The translations under genes and the position numbers were made by a program. From Novosphingobium sp. Rr 2-17 (GTDB lineage: Bacteria; Pseudomonadota; Alphaproteobacteria; Sphingomonadales; Sphingomonadaceae), in NCBI RefSeq assembly GCF_000272475.1, contig NZ_AKFJ01000007.1, forward strand, positions 62,001 to 126,000: a DNA stretch of 64,000 nucleotides, read 5' to 3'. Within the stretch, counting starts at the first letter, position 1; each line of letters begins with the position of its first letter. Positions 20,190-29,474 of the stretch are shown here, piece by piece. The notes beneath the pieces are model-generated. The model was given only the letters and a program-made list of their open reading frames with translations, made no database searches and was not told where the DNA came from.

Positions 20190-20980
20190 GGCCGGATCGC
20201 CTTCAACCGCAGTGGGCCGAAGGTGTCTTCCTGCGCGATCTCCGCCTTTCCCGTGCGCGCCAGTTCCAGCGCGGCGACGAAGCTGGACGCCAGAGCCGAA
20301 CGGCGTAACTGCGGATTGGCCCAGGCATCGTGCGCGGGGGGCAGAAAATCACGCAAGTCCATCCAGTCGATCGCCACGCCCAGCATCGAGGACACCCGCG
20401 AGATGGCGCTATCGAGCGTCATCACCATCCGCTCTCGCACCATATGGACCACGGGTTCGGAGCGGACCTTGACGTCGCCATAGGCGCGGATGACGTCGAA
20501 CCAGGTGCATTGCCACAGGTTTTTGCGATCGACGCGAAGGCCTTCGGGCCCGCCGCGAAGGAAGACATCGCGGCCCAGCCGATCGCGCCCCATCAGCCGC
20601 CCCGCCGCTTCGCGCATCGCGCCCAGCCGTTGCAGCCGCATCTGCAGGCGCAGCGCCAGTTCCTCGGGGCTGGGGTCTTCCTGCTCGTCACGCGGCAGCA
20701 GCAGCGCGGATTTCAGGTAAGCGAGCCACGCCGCCATCACCAGATAGTCCGCCGCCAGTTCCAGCCGCAGCGCTTCGGCCTGGTCGATATAGGTCAGGTA
20801 CTGGTCGACCAGTTCCAGGATCGAGATGCGGCGCAAGTCCACCTTCTGCCGCCGGGCAAGGTCGAGCAGCAGATCGAGCGGGCCTTCCCAGCCGTCGATA
20901 TCAAGGTGGAGCGCGTCCTGCCCCGCCGCCGGTTGCGCGCCCGCATCCCAAGAGTTGTCGGGATCCAGCGGTAATTCCAT
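20186..20980 (-). CDS. scpA: Segregation and condensation protein ScpA (kleisin)
   Basis: This 264-residue kleisin bridges SMC heads. The N-terminal SMC-neck-binding region (WEGPLDLLLDLARRQKVDLR...ISILELVDQYLTYI) and LVMAAWLAYLKSALLLP are characteristic, and the C-terminal winged helix ends the protein. It lies 2 bases downstream of nagZ and overlaps scpB, the standard alphaproteobacterial order. Confidence 0.95.
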   Translation of the reverse strand: MELPLDPDNSWDAGAQPAAGQDALHLDIDGWEGPLDLLLDLARRQKVDLRRISILELVDQYLTYIDQAEALRLELAADYLVMAAWLAYLKSALLLPRDEQEDPSPEELALRLQMRLQRLGAMREAAGRLMGRDRLGRDVFLRGGPEGLRVDRKNLWQCTWFDVIRAYGDVKVRSEPVVHMVRERMVMTLDSAISRVSSMLGVAIDWMDLRDFLPPAHDAWANPQLRRSALASSFVAALELARTGKAEIAQEDTFGPLRLKAIRP

Positions 20981-20982
20981 CG

Positions 20983-21996
20983 TTAAGCCGCGCGTTGGGC
21001 CAGCAGCGCATCGCGCGCGGCGATCAAGTCTGCATGGATACGCGGGTCGGTCGGCGCGCCGGTCAACGCCAATGCCGCATCGAGCCGCGCAGCGCTGTCC
21101 TCTCGCATGGTCGGCACGGCCTGGGCGATGCCGGCCATGTCGTCCATCTTCGCCCAGCAGTTCAGCACGATGTCACAGCCCGCCGCGATGGCGCGTTCGG
21201 CCCGTTCGGGCACGGTGCCGTCAAGCGCCTGCATGTCGAGATCGTCGGTCAGCAGCAACCCGGCAAAGCCGATGCGGTTGCGGATAATCTCTTGCACCAC
21301 GAACGGCGAAAGCGTGCCGGGATTCTGATCGTCCCACACGGTATAGCGGACGTGCGCCGTCATCCCGATCGCGGCGTGGGCGAGGCGCCGGAACGGGGTG
21401 AGGTCCAACTCCAGTTCCTCGGCTGAGGCCGTAACCGTGGGGAGTTCTTTGTGGCTATCGGCCATGGCGCGACCGTGACCGGGGATGTGCTTGATGCAGC
21501 CGGCGATCCCGGCGCGGGCGAACCCGTCGAGGATCGCGCGGCCCAGCGCGGCGACGCGCATCGGTTCGGCGCCCAAGGCCCGGTCGCCGATCACGTCGTG
21601 TGCGCCGGGCTGGCGCACGTCGAGCGATGGGTGGCAATCCACGCTGACGCCCACTTCGGCCAGATCCAGCCCCAGCGCCTGCGCATTGAGCCGCGCGGCT
21701 TCGATCGCGGTGGCGGGGGCTATGTCCCACAAGCGGTCGAACGCTTCTCCGGGCGGGTAAGGCGGCCAGACCGGCGGCTTCATCCGCGCGACACGGCCGC
21801 CTTCCTGGTCGATGCACACGAACAGCCGGTCGCGCCCGTGGATCGCGCGCAATTCGCCGGTCAGAGCGCGGACTTGCGCGCGGTCGGCGACGTTGCGACC
21901 GAACAGGATGTAGCCCGCCGGATCGGCATCGCGGAAGAAAGCGCGTTCGTCGTCGCTCAAGGTAAGCCCGGAAAGGCCGAAGATTGCCGGTATCAT
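20983..21996 (-). CDS. nagZ: Beta-N-acetylhexosaminidase (GH3)
   Basis: NagZ removes N-acetylglucosamine from anhydromuropeptides during cell-wall recycling. The 337-residue cytoplasmic enzyme has CIDQEGGRVARM, the KHIPGHGRAMADSHKELP loop with the catalytic His and the nucleophile Asp in TDDLDMQAL. Length is normal. It heads the nagZ-scpA-scpB-tatABC run. Confidence 0.94.
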   Translation of the reverse strand: MIPAIFGLSGLTLSDDERAFFRDADPAGYILFGRNVADRAQVRALTGELRAIHGRDRLFVCIDQEGGRVARMKPPVWPPYPPGEAFDRLWDIAPATAIEAARLNAQALGLDLAEVGVSVDCHPSLDVRQPGAHDVIGDRALGAEPMRVAALGRAILDGFARAGIAGCIKHIPGHGRAMADSHKELPTVTASAEELELDLTPFRRLAHAAIGMTAHVRYTVWDDQNPGTLSPFVVQEIIRNRIGFAGLLLTDDLDMQALDGTVPERAERAIAAGCDIVLNCWAKMDDMAGIAQAVPTMREDSAARLDAALALTGAPTDPRIHADLIAARDALLAQRAA

Positions 21997-22029
21997 GCCG
22001 CGTCTGGTCGCAGAATTGGTAAGCGGCGT

Positions 22030-23859
22030 CTAGCGTCCCGCCGATGGCGTGCCTGGGTTCTGGGGATTGAGGTCCGTCGCGTCGGGCTTTGCCACCACGC
22101 CTCGGTCCTGCGCCGCCGACCATGCCAGCACGCCGCCGATCCAGGTTTCGCTGACCTTGATGGCGCGCAACTGGTCGGGCGTTGCCAGCATCGGATCGGC
22201 ATCGACAAACAGGAAGTCCGCGCGATAGCCCTTGGCGATACGGCCCAGCCGGCTCTCCGCGAACATCGCATAAGCCGCGCCGGTGGTGTAAGCGCCCAGC
22301 GCTGCCTCGCGGGTGAGGATTTCCTGTGGCTGCCAGCCCTGGAATGGCTGGCCGTCCGCGCCCTGGCGCGTGATGGCGACGGCCATGCCTTCGAACGGAT
22401 GCGCAGGTTCCACCGGCGTGTCGGAACCGAACGCCAGCGTCGCGCCGGCTGCGGACAGCGACTTCCATGCGTAGGCGCCCGCCAGCCGCTGCGGACCGAG
22501 CCGCGCTTCGGCCATCGTCCGGTCCGAGGCTTCATGCTGCGGCTGCATCGAGGCGACGATACCGTTGCGCCCAAAACGCGGGATATCGGCGGCATCGACC
22601 ACTTGCGCATGTTCGATGCGCCAGCGACGGTCGCCTTTGTAGGTGTGGACCAGCTCGTCGATGGCATCGAGCACGGCCTGGTTCGCCTCGTCGCCGATGG
22701 CGTGGACGGCGACCTGGAAGTTGTCGATCGCGGCCCGGCTCATCAAGTTGCCAAGCTGGGTCTCGCTCATCTGCGGCAGCCCGCGCGTCTTGCCATCGTC
22801 GGCATAAGGCGCCTTGAGCCAGGCGCCGCGTGATCCCAGTGCGCCATCGAGGTAGAGCTTCACCCCGTTCATCTTGAGCCGGTCGTCGTAGAGCCACGGC
22901 GTCGGCCCCGGCCCGCCGATCAGACTCATCGCGTCGATCCCGGCGGCATAGGAAACGATCCGCAACCGCAGCAGGCCATTGTCAGCAGTACGGCGGAACG
23001 ATTGCCAATCCTCGATGGTGGTGCCCATGTCAGCCACGGCGGTGACGCCCGACGAAAGCAGCGCCAGTTGCGCTTCGGCGAGCGCGGTGTCGCGGTCTTC
23101 CGGGCGCGGGCGCGGGCGCTTTTTCTCCACCAAATTGCTGGCGGCATCGATCAGCACGCCTGCAGGCGCCTTCGATCCGGCGATGCGCAGGATCACCCCG
23201 CCCGCCGGATCAGCCGTTGCGGCAGTGACGCCGGCGGCGGAAAGGGCAGCGGAGTTGGCCCAGCCGGCATGGCCATCCACCCGCGTCAACCAGGCAGGCT
23301 TGCCCCCGGTCACGCGGTCCAGCTCGGCGGCGGTGGGCATACGGTCCAGCGCCCAGGCGGCCTGGTTCCAGCCACCGCCCAGAATCCACGGCGCTTCGGG
23401 GTGCGCGGCGGCATAAGCGGCGATCCGCGACAGCGCTTCGTCGAGCGATTTCGTGCTCGACAAGTCCAGCGTCATCTTGGCGAAGCCGGTGTCCATGACA
23501 TGGCCGTGCGCATCGATCATGCCCGGCACCAAGACCCGGCCATTGCCGTCCAATTTGTAGATCACGTTGCGCGGGCGCGGCTCACCCCGGTGATAGACCT
23601 GGGCGATGCGGCCCTGGCCATCGATCAGGAAGCCGTCGAAGCGCTCGACCCCGCCCTTGCCATCCAGCGTCAGGCCATCGACATTGTCGATCAGGGTGCC
23701 GCTGGCCGGCGGCAACGCCTCGACGACAGGCTTCTTTCGAGCGATCGAGGGCGTGCCGACCAGCGCCAGCGCGGCGACGGCGGCCACGAGAGCGCGGCGG
23801 AAAGCTGGCGACTGGCGGGGACGGCAATTCATGACGTGCGCCGAAATCGCAACCGTCAC
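22030..23859 (-). CDS. Exported amidohydrolase, YtcJ-like
   Basis: This 609-residue metal-dependent hydrolase has an N-terminal signal-like segment (RRALVAAVAALALVGTPSIA), so it is probably periplasmic. Motifs include VPGMIDAHGHVMD (HxH metal site), the long insert typical of the YtcJ group, VAVHAIGDEANQAVLDAI, WRIEHAQVVD and FGSDTPVEP. Substrates of this group are poorly known. GTG at 23859 overlaps the previous stop (GTGA) and has AAGG 8 bases upstream. ATG at 23832 is the alternative and would give a cleaner signal peptide. Confidence 0.88.
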   Translation of the reverse strand: MTVAISAHVMNCRPRQSPAFRRALVAAVAALALVGTPSIARKKPVVEALPPASGTLIDNVDGLTLDGKGGVERFDGFLIDGQGRIAQVYHRGEPRPRNVIYKLDGNGRVLVPGMIDAHGHVMDTGFAKMTLDLSSTKSLDEALSRIAAYAAAHPEAPWILGGGWNQAAWALDRMPTAAELDRVTGGKPAWLTRVDGHAGWANSAALSAAGVTAATADPAGGVILRIAGSKAPAGVLIDAASNLVEKKRPRPRPEDRDTALAEAQLALLSSGVTAVADMGTTIEDWQSFRRTADNGLLRLRIVSYAAGIDAMSLIGGPGPTPWLYDDRLKMNGVKLYLDGALGSRGAWLKAPYADDGKTRGLPQMSETQLGNLMSRAAIDNFQVAVHAIGDEANQAVLDAIDELVHTYKGDRRWRIEHAQVVDAADIPRFGRNGIVASMQPQHEASDRTMAEARLGPQRLAGAYAWKSLSAAGATLAFGSDTPVEPAHPFEGMAVAITRQGADGQPFQGWQPQEILTREAALGAYTTGAAYAMFAESRLGRIAKGYRADFLFVDADPMLATPDQLRAIKVSETWIGGVLAWSAAQDRGVVAKPDATDLNPQNPGTPSAGR

Positions 23860-24779
23860 TTCTTGCCCTTCTTGGGCAGCCGCTTGATGATGGCGCTGGT
23901 GTCCAGCCGGCCACCGCCCTGCGCCTGAATTTCACAGAAGAACTGGTCGATCAGCGCGGCCACCGGCAGCGAGACGCCCAAGCCCCGTCCTTCCTCAAGG
24001 CTGAGGCCCAGATCCTTGCGCATCCAGTCGATCGCGAAGCCGAAATCGAACTCGTCGGCGTCCATCGAACTCCAGCGGTTGTCCATCTGCCACGATTGCG
24101 CCGCGCCGCCCGAGATCGCCTCGTAGACTTTGTCCATGTCGAGATGCGAGGCCTGGGCGAAGCGTACTGCCTCGGCCAAGGCAGCGACGTTGCCGGCGAT
24201 GCAGATCTGGTTGGCCATCTTGGCGATCTGGCCAGAGCCGGCCTTGCCGACGTGGACGATGCGGTTCGAATAGGCCTCCATCACCGGGCGCGCGGCCTCG
24301 ATCGCTTCGTCGCGGCCGCCGCACATCAGGGTGAGGGTGCCTTTTTCAGCGCCGCTTTGCGATCCGGTCATCGGCGCATCCACGCAATGGATGCGCAAGT
24401 CGCGTGCCTCGACCGAAATCTGCCGGGCGATTCGCGCCGATACGGTAGTGTGATCGATGAAGACGCCACCCTTCTTGAGCATGCGGAACACGCCGTTGGG
24501 GCCCAGCACCACCTCGGCAAGGTCGTCATCGTTGCCCACGCAGGTGATAACGACATCGGCATCCTGCGCCGCATGGGCGGGGTTAGCAGCGATTCGGTGG
24601 GCGAGGCCGGGATTGTCGTCCGACCACTTCTGCGCGCGTTCGCGCGTGCGGTTGTAGATCGTCAGTTCATGGCCTGCGAGGGCGATGTGCTGGGCGATTG
24701 CACCGCCCATCACGCCAAGGCCGATGAAAGTCACCTTGAGAGGCCGAACCGGGCTTGGGTTAGTGGTGGTGTCGCTCAT
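23856..24779 (-). CDS. NAD(P)-dependent beta-hydroxyacid dehydrogenase (3-hydroxyisobutyrate dehydrogenase family)
   Basis: The 307-residue product has the Rossmann motif FIGLGVMGGAIAQHIALAGH, the substrate-binding DAPMTGSQSGAEKGTL and the catalytic Lys in GSGQIAKMANQICIAGN. The family includes 3-hydroxyisobutyrate, tartronate semialdehyde and glyoxylate reductases; the substrate cannot be fixed here. The start at 24779 (MSDTTTNPSP) matches family length. It is translationally coupled to the exported amidohydrolase. Confidence 0.88.
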   Translation of the reverse strand: MSDTTTNPSPVRPLKVTFIGLGVMGGAIAQHIALAGHELTIYNRTRERAQKWSDDNPGLAHRIAANPAHAAQDADVVITCVGNDDDLAEVVLGPNGVFRMLKKGGVFIDHTTVSARIARQISVEARDLRIHCVDAPMTGSQSGAEKGTLTLMCGGRDEAIEAARPVMEAYSNRIVHVGKAGSGQIAKMANQICIAGNVAALAEAVRFAQASHLDMDKVYEAISGGAAQSWQMDNRWSSMDADEFDFGFAIDWMRKDLGLSLEEGRGLGVSLPVAALIDQFFCEIQAQGGGRLDTSAIIKRLPKKGKK

Positions 24780-24904
24780 GGGAGCGTCTTCTAAAGCCAC
24801 TCCCGCGCAAGGGGAAGCCGACAAGCACATTTGTGCGCCGGATCGGCTTGCCAGGGCGAGTCCGCTTCCCTTTGCGACCGTATTCCTTTAGGCGCGCGAG
24901 GATC

Positions 24905-26158
24905 ATGAACCAGCCTTTGCTCAATATCGCTCCCAGGGCCACCGATGCCCTGTTGACCGCAGCCGACGTTCGCGCGGCGGCGGAGCGAATTCGCGGCAAC
25001 ATCGTGCGCACGCCCACACTCTACAGCGCGACGCTGAGCGCGATGACGGGCGCCGAAATCTGGCTGAAGTTCGAAAACCTCCAATTCACAGCCGCGTATA
25101 AAGAGCGCGGGGCACTCAACGCGCTCCTGCAACTGCCTGAAGAGCGCAAGAGCCGGGGCGTGATCGCGGCCTCTGCCGGCAACCACGCGCAAGGTTTGAG
25201 TTATCACGGCACCCGCCTGGGTGTGCCGGTCACGATCGTCATGCCCAAGACGACGCCGACGGTTAAGATCATGCAGACCGAAAGCGTGGGCGGCCAAGTC
25301 GTGCTCGAAGGCGAAAGCTTCGACGAGGCCTATACCCACGCCCGCCGGCTGGAACAGGAACTCGGCCTTACCTTCATCCACCCGTTCGACGATCCCGCCG
25401 TGGCGGCCGGCCAAGGCACCGTCGCGCTGGAGATGCTGGAGGACGTACCGCAGCTCGATACTCTGGTGTTGCCGGTAGGTGGCGGCGGCCTCGCCTCGGG
25501 CATGGGCACCGCGGCGCGGGCGATCAACCCGGATATCCGGCTGGTAGCCGTCGAGGCCCAGCTTTACCCCTCGATGTACAACCTGCTCAAGGGCACCGCC
25601 CTGCCGACCGGGGGCGACACCCTGGCCGAAGGTATCGCGGTGGCCCTGCCGGGTCAGTTCACCTCGCAAGTGCTCCGCGAAATCCTGGACGAATTCCTGC
25701 TCGTCAGCGAAGCCAGCATCGAGCGGGCGCTGGCCTTGCTGCTGCAGATCGAAAAGACGCTGGTAGAAGGCGCGGGCGCCACGGGTTTGGCGGCGGTGAT
25801 GGACAATCCCGAACTGTTCGCGGGCCGCAAGGTCGGCATCGTGCTGTCGGGCGGCAACATCGACACGCGCCTACTCGCCAATGTGCTGCTGCGTGACCTG
25901 GCCCGCTCGGGCCGCCTCGCGCGGCTCAAGATCGGCCTGCAGGACCGCGCCGGCGCTTTGTTCAAGGTCGCCAAGGTGTTCCACGAGCACAACGTGAACA
26001 TCATCGAGGTCTTTCACCAGCGCATCTTCACCCACCTGCCCGCCAAGGGTCTGGTGACCGAGATCGAGTGCGAGGCGCGCGACGCCGCGCAACTCCAGGC
26101 GCTCGTCGCGGCGCTGCGGCGCGAGGGCTACGAGGTAAAGCAAGTCGAGACGGAGTAG
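24905..26158 (+). CDS. ilvA: Threonine ammonia-lyase (threonine dehydratase)
   Basis: This PLP enzyme deaminates threonine to 2-oxobutyrate in isoleucine synthesis. The 417-residue short form has the PLP lysine in FTAAYKERGALN, ASAGNHAQGLSYHG, the phosphate-cradle glycines VGGGGLASGMG and one C-terminal ACT domain (GLQDRAGALFKVAKVFHEHN). ATG at 24905 has GCGCGAGGA upstream. It is divergent from the dehydrogenase gene. Confidence 0.93.
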   Translation: MNQPLLNIAPRATDALLTAADVRAAAERIRGNIVRTPTLYSATLSAMTGAEIWLKFENLQFTAAYKERGALNALLQLPEERKSRGVIAASAGNHAQGLSYHGTRLGVPVTIVMPKTTPTVKIMQTESVGGQVVLEGESFDEAYTHARRLEQELGLTFIHPFDDPAVAAGQGTVALEMLEDVPQLDTLVLPVGGGGLASGMGTAARAINPDIRLVAVEAQLYPSMYNLLKGTALPTGGDTLAEGIAVALPGQFTSQVLREILDEFLLVSEASIERALALLLQIEKTLVEGAGATGLAAVMDNPELFAGRKVGIVLSGGNIDTRLLANVLLRDLARSGRLARLKIGLQDRAGALFKVAKVFHEHNVNIIEVFHQRIFTHLPAKGLVTEIECEARDAAQLQALVAALRREGYEVKQVETE

Positions 26159-26234
26159 GTTTTGGCCTATGGCTGCTGGGGGCGACAACGCTAACTGTTC
26201 CCTCTGCAGCCGCCTCGAAATGGCACGCTTACGC

Positions 26235-26265
26235 CCCGGATAGCCGCATCGATCGGGCTAGCCGG
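26235..26265 (+). terminator. Possible terminator after ilvA
   Basis: CCCGGATAGCC pairs imperfectly with GGGCTAGCCGGG to form a stem in the 230-base gap before bpt; a TTTTT run occurs 15 bases further on. It is weak evidence for termination. Confidence 0.35.
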
Positions 26266-26389
26266 GAAACTCGCTCGGTTTTTGTAGTTAAAGTGCTTCC
26301 AACCCAGTGATGGCGAGAGCATAGTTGCATCTCCCGGAGCGCGGCGTGTGGCCGACAACTGGTTGAGTGCGAGAGGACGACGTAGCGCC

Positions 26390-27229
26390 GTGACGGCCCC
26401 GGTTCGATTTCCCCGATTCTTCGTGACCAGTCCCGCGCCTTGCCCGTATCTTCCCGGTCGCAGCGAGCGCAAGGTGTTCACCGAGTTGAAAGGCCCGAAT
26501 GCCGATTCGCTCAACGACGCGCTGGGCCGGATAGGCTTCCGTCGCAGCCAGACGGTCGCTTATCGGCCGTCGTGCCTGGAATGCAGCGCCTGCGTCTCTG
26601 TGCGGGTGGTTGCATCCGAGTTCACGCCATCGGGCACACAGAAGCGCACCCTTCGCGATCATTCCGACCTTATCGCCACCGTCTGCCGGCCTTGGTCCAC
26701 TTCGGAGCAGTTCGACCTGCTGCAGCGCTACCTGGCCGAGCGCCACCCCGAAGGCGGGATGACGTCGATGGACGAGGTCGATTTCGCCGACATGGTCGAG
26801 CACACCCCCGTCACTAGCTATGTGGTCGAATACCGCGAACGCTCCGCCAATGGCGTGACTCCCGGCCGTCTCGTCGGCGCTTGTTTGACGGACCGCCAGT
26901 GCGATGGGCTGTCGATGATCTACAGCTTCTACGATCCGCATTGCGAAGGCCGGCAGGGGCTGGGTACTTACATCATCCTTGACCACATCGCGCGCGCCGC
27001 CGACCTTGGCCTTGCCTACGTCTATCTTGGCTACTGGGTCGAAGGGTCACCGCGGATGCAGTACAAAGTGCGCTACCGTCCGATCGAAAAACTGGGCCGC
27101 GCCGGGTGGGAGCGGATCGACGCCAGTGAACAGGACCGCCTGATCGCATCTGCCGCCGCCAACCCCCGCCGCATGGGCGATGCCGCCAACACCGGCTGCA
27201 AAGACGGGATGCCTGCGGTCAAGGCATAA
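26390..27229 (+). CDS. bpt: Aspartate/glutamate leucyltransferase (arginyl-tRNA-protein transferase family)
   Basis: Bpt attaches leucine from Leu-tRNA to N-terminal Asp/Glu, feeding ClpS/ClpAP N-end rule degradation. The 279-residue protein has the N-terminal CPYLPGR, the [12 protein letters not shown] cysteine cluster and the C-terminal GNAT-like core ([35 protein letters not shown]). GTG at 26390 ([14 protein letters not shown]) gives the normal family N-terminus; an in-frame GTG at 26348 would add 14 residues. Confidence 0.92.
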   Translation: MTAPVRFPRFFVTSPAPCPYLPGRSERKVFTELKGPNADSLNDALGRIGFRRSQTVAYRPSCLECSACVSVRVVASEFTPSGTQKRTLRDHSDLIATVCRPWSTSEQFDLLQRYLAERHPEGGMTSMDEVDFADMVEHTPVTSYVVEYRERSANGVTPGRLVGACLTDRQCDGLSMIYSFYDPHCEGRQGLGTYIILDHIARAADLGLAYVYLGYWVEGSPRMQYKVRYRPIEKLGRAGWERIDASEQDRLIASAAANPRRMGDAANTGCKDGMPAVKA

Positions 27230-27277
27230 GCGTCCCGTAAGTTGGCTGTCGGTTGCGCGCTCAAATGGCGCGGCCGC

Positions 27278-28570
27278 TCACGCCACGGGTACGGTGAGCC
27301 TGGCGACGAGACCGCCGTTCTTGCCAGTGGCGAACGATAGCTTGCCATCGAACCGCAGCATTAAGCGGTGAGCTGTAGGGATGCCCAAGCCGAAGCCTTT
27401 GGTATCGCGCGCACGGGCTTCGTCCAGACGGAAGAATGGGTCCAGCACGGCTTCGAAATATTCAGGCGGAATGCCCGGTCCGTCGTCCTCGATGACGATG
27501 CCCCACTCTCCCTCATTGCGCTCCAGAGTGACCACGGCGTTGTCTGCAAAGCGCATGGCGTTCTCGACCAGCGCCAGAACCGCCAGCGTCAGCGGCTCGC
27601 GGAAGGTCCGCACGATCGGATCGACTTGCGTAATCAGGCTGACCTTACCGCCATATCCGCCTAGAATTTCACGCAGGAAGCCAGCGAGCCCGACCGGCTC
27701 CGGGCTGGCGGACAAGTGCTGCGCGCGCATGAAGGCCTGGAGCGAGGACAACAGATCGTCCATTTCGCCGACGCTGGCGTGGAGCAGCCCCGCCAACTCG
27801 CGATCCTCCATCAGATCGGCCACAACCTTCTGCCGCGCCAGCGGCGTGCGCAGATCGTGGCTGATTGCCTCGAACGTGCGGGCCTGATCGCGCAGCAGCA
27901 AGGCGATGCGGGCCTGCATCCCGTTCATCGCGTGGGCCAGATCGCGCAGATCGCGCGGGCCTTCCTCATGGACGCGGACCTCCCGCCCCTGGCCAACCGC
28001 TTCCGCCGCATCAGCCAGCCGGCGCAGCGGGCGCGCAAGCCGACTGAGCATGATGAGCCCGACGATCAGGAACGCGATGGTACTCACCAAAGTCAGCAGG
28101 ACCGCGCGCCATGCGATCGGCCAACTGGACGTGATGTCTCGCGAACGGAAGTTCAGCCAACTGCCATCGGACAGGCGGATCGATCCAATCAAATCCTTGG
28201 CCCCGTGCGGCGTCCCGACCATGGCAAGGCGCATCGACCGGTTTGCCAGCGAAGGTTCCCACGCCAGAATATTGCTTTCGATGCCCACCAATAGCGGGTC
28301 GCGCATCGACGTATTCACGCTGGGCGCGGCAGCCACCTTGGCGGCCAGATGGCTCGAACTCATGCTGGCCGCAGTCTGCCCCGGCACAATCGCGTGGACT
28401 CGGTCGCTCACAACCAGCATCTCGGCGATGCGTCGGGCGTGATCGTCCCGCAGCGTCTGCCGGTCGATCGCGAGGTAGAAACCCAGACTGGCGACAAGTT
28501 GGACCGTCCCCAAGATGAGGAACACGATCGCGACATATACGGCAAAGCGCGGCGAAAATGGTCTGCCCAC
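27278..28570 (-). CDS. Orphan sensor histidine kinase
   Basis: The 430-residue membrane kinase has TM1 (about residues 9-35), a periplasmic domain, TM2 (about 152-177), a HAMP region (LARPLRRLADAAEAVGQG), the phospho-acceptor His in FEAISHDLRTPLARQK (His about 238) and an HATPase domain (LVENAMRFAD, EDDGPGIPPEYF, GFGLGIPTAHRLM). GTG at 28570 with GGAGG 11 bases upstream was chosen; a longer frame to 28750 would run into the lysozyme gene. No response regulator is adjacent. Confidence 0.88.
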   Translation of the reverse strand: MGRPFSPRFAVYVAIVFLILGTVQLVASLGFYLAIDRQTLRDDHARRIAEMLVVSDRVHAIVPGQTAASMSSSHLAAKVAAAPSVNTSMRDPLLVGIESNILAWEPSLANRSMRLAMVGTPHGAKDLIGSIRLSDGSWLNFRSRDITSSWPIAWRAVLLTLVSTIAFLIVGLIMLSRLARPLRRLADAAEAVGQGREVRVHEEGPRDLRDLAHAMNGMQARIALLLRDQARTFEAISHDLRTPLARQKVVADLMEDRELAGLLHASVGEMDDLLSSLQAFMRAQHLSASPEPVGLAGFLREILGGYGGKVSLITQVDPIVRTFREPLTLAVLALVENAMRFADNAVVTLERNEGEWGIVIEDDGPGIPPEYFEAVLDPFFRLDEARARDTKGFGLGIPTAHRLMLRFDGKLSFATGKNGGLVARLTVPVA

Positions 28571-28715
28571 GACCTTCAGGACCTCCGGTGCGCTACAGCT
28601 CTGACGGAGGCAGTCGCATCTGCCAGCTTCGGCCCGTTGTGGCCTGGGGTCAATCGCGGTTCGCGCGTGGCAATGATTTGACACCGCGATCAAATGGCGG
28701 GCGCCATCATCCCGT

Positions 28716-29297
28716 TCAGGGCGTCGCGTAAAGTTCGGCCTCGTCTGCACGGCGCGATCTGAGGCCGTTCATCGGCTTTCGATCGTTGTAGATCCACTTT
28801 GCGAACTCAGCCCGTGCTCCAGTGAACCGGCCCTGCTTGTGCAGCTTGCCCAGGCCTGAGGTGGCGACCGCCCCGGTGTTGTAATGAAACGAGACCAGCG
28901 CATCGAACTGGTTCTGCGTGGTGGGTGCAGCCCCGATGAAGCGCGCCACTTCGTTCACGTATCGCGCGATTTCCCGGTCAAAGCGCTCGTCGCATTGTTC
29001 CTGCGTCCAGATCAGACCCTTGCGAACATCCGCGCCGGTCGATCCCCAGCCGATGGTCCAGGGCTTGCCATCTGCACTGCCGGGGTCGGGATAGGCATCG
29101 AACCTGCCGTCTGCGCGACGCTTTGCGCAACCTTCCCATTTCTTGACGAGATTCGATCCGGCGTCGCCCAGCGTCCAGCCAGAGGCCGGGGGTGCGCAGG
29201 CGGGCGGTGTAGGGGCCGGCTCCGATCGCGGCGTTACTGCCGGGTTAGGGGCAACAGCGGTATTATGGGCCGCATCGAAAATCGGTTTCCTGTTCAT
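28716..29297 (-). CDS. Phage-type lysozyme (GH24)
   Basis: The 193-residue protein has a proline-rich N-terminal linker (residues 15-40) and a GH24 muramidase domain: the catalytic Glu in VKKWEGC (Glu55), YPDPGSADGKPWTIGWGST with the downstream acidic and Thr residues, and QFDALVSFHYNTGA. It cleaves peptidoglycan. No classical signal peptide or transmembrane segment is evident, and no holin or phage genes are nearby. It may be a domesticated endolysin or a general autolysin. Confidence 0.88.
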   Translation of the reverse strand: MNRKPIFDAAHNTAVAPNPAVTPRSEPAPTPPACAPPASGWTLGDAGSNLVKKWEGCAKRRADGRFDAYPDPGSADGKPWTIGWGSTGADVRKGLIWTQEQCDERFDREIARYVNEVARFIGAAPTTQNQFDALVSFHYNTGAVATSGLGKLHKQGRFTGARAEFAKWIYNDRKPMNGLRSRRADEAELYATP

Positions 29298-29474
29298 GGG
29301 ATGCCCTTTGCTCGATCGAGATGTGACGGCGCCGGCACCTGCTAAGGCAAAGTGCTAAAGGCCGTCCGATCAGAGATAGGGCATGATGGCAGAATTAGAA
29401 CATAATATGAACATTATTTAACCGGACAATGGCAAATGCCGAAGCTCGGACGTTCTTGCAGACATGTCTCGAAA

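Noticed and set aside
21451..22833. A 460-codon plus-strand frame across nagZ and the exported amidohydrolase
   Set aside because: It crosses two well-supported genes on the other strand and has no family features.
28716..29297. Possible prophage remnant around the GH24 lysozyme
   Set aside because: No integrase, holin, capsid, tail or attachment repeats occur on either side.
29298..29474. tRNA or small RNA gene in the AT-richer gap before the FAS1 gene
   Set aside because: No cloverleaf arms, T-loop consensus or terminator could be found by eye.
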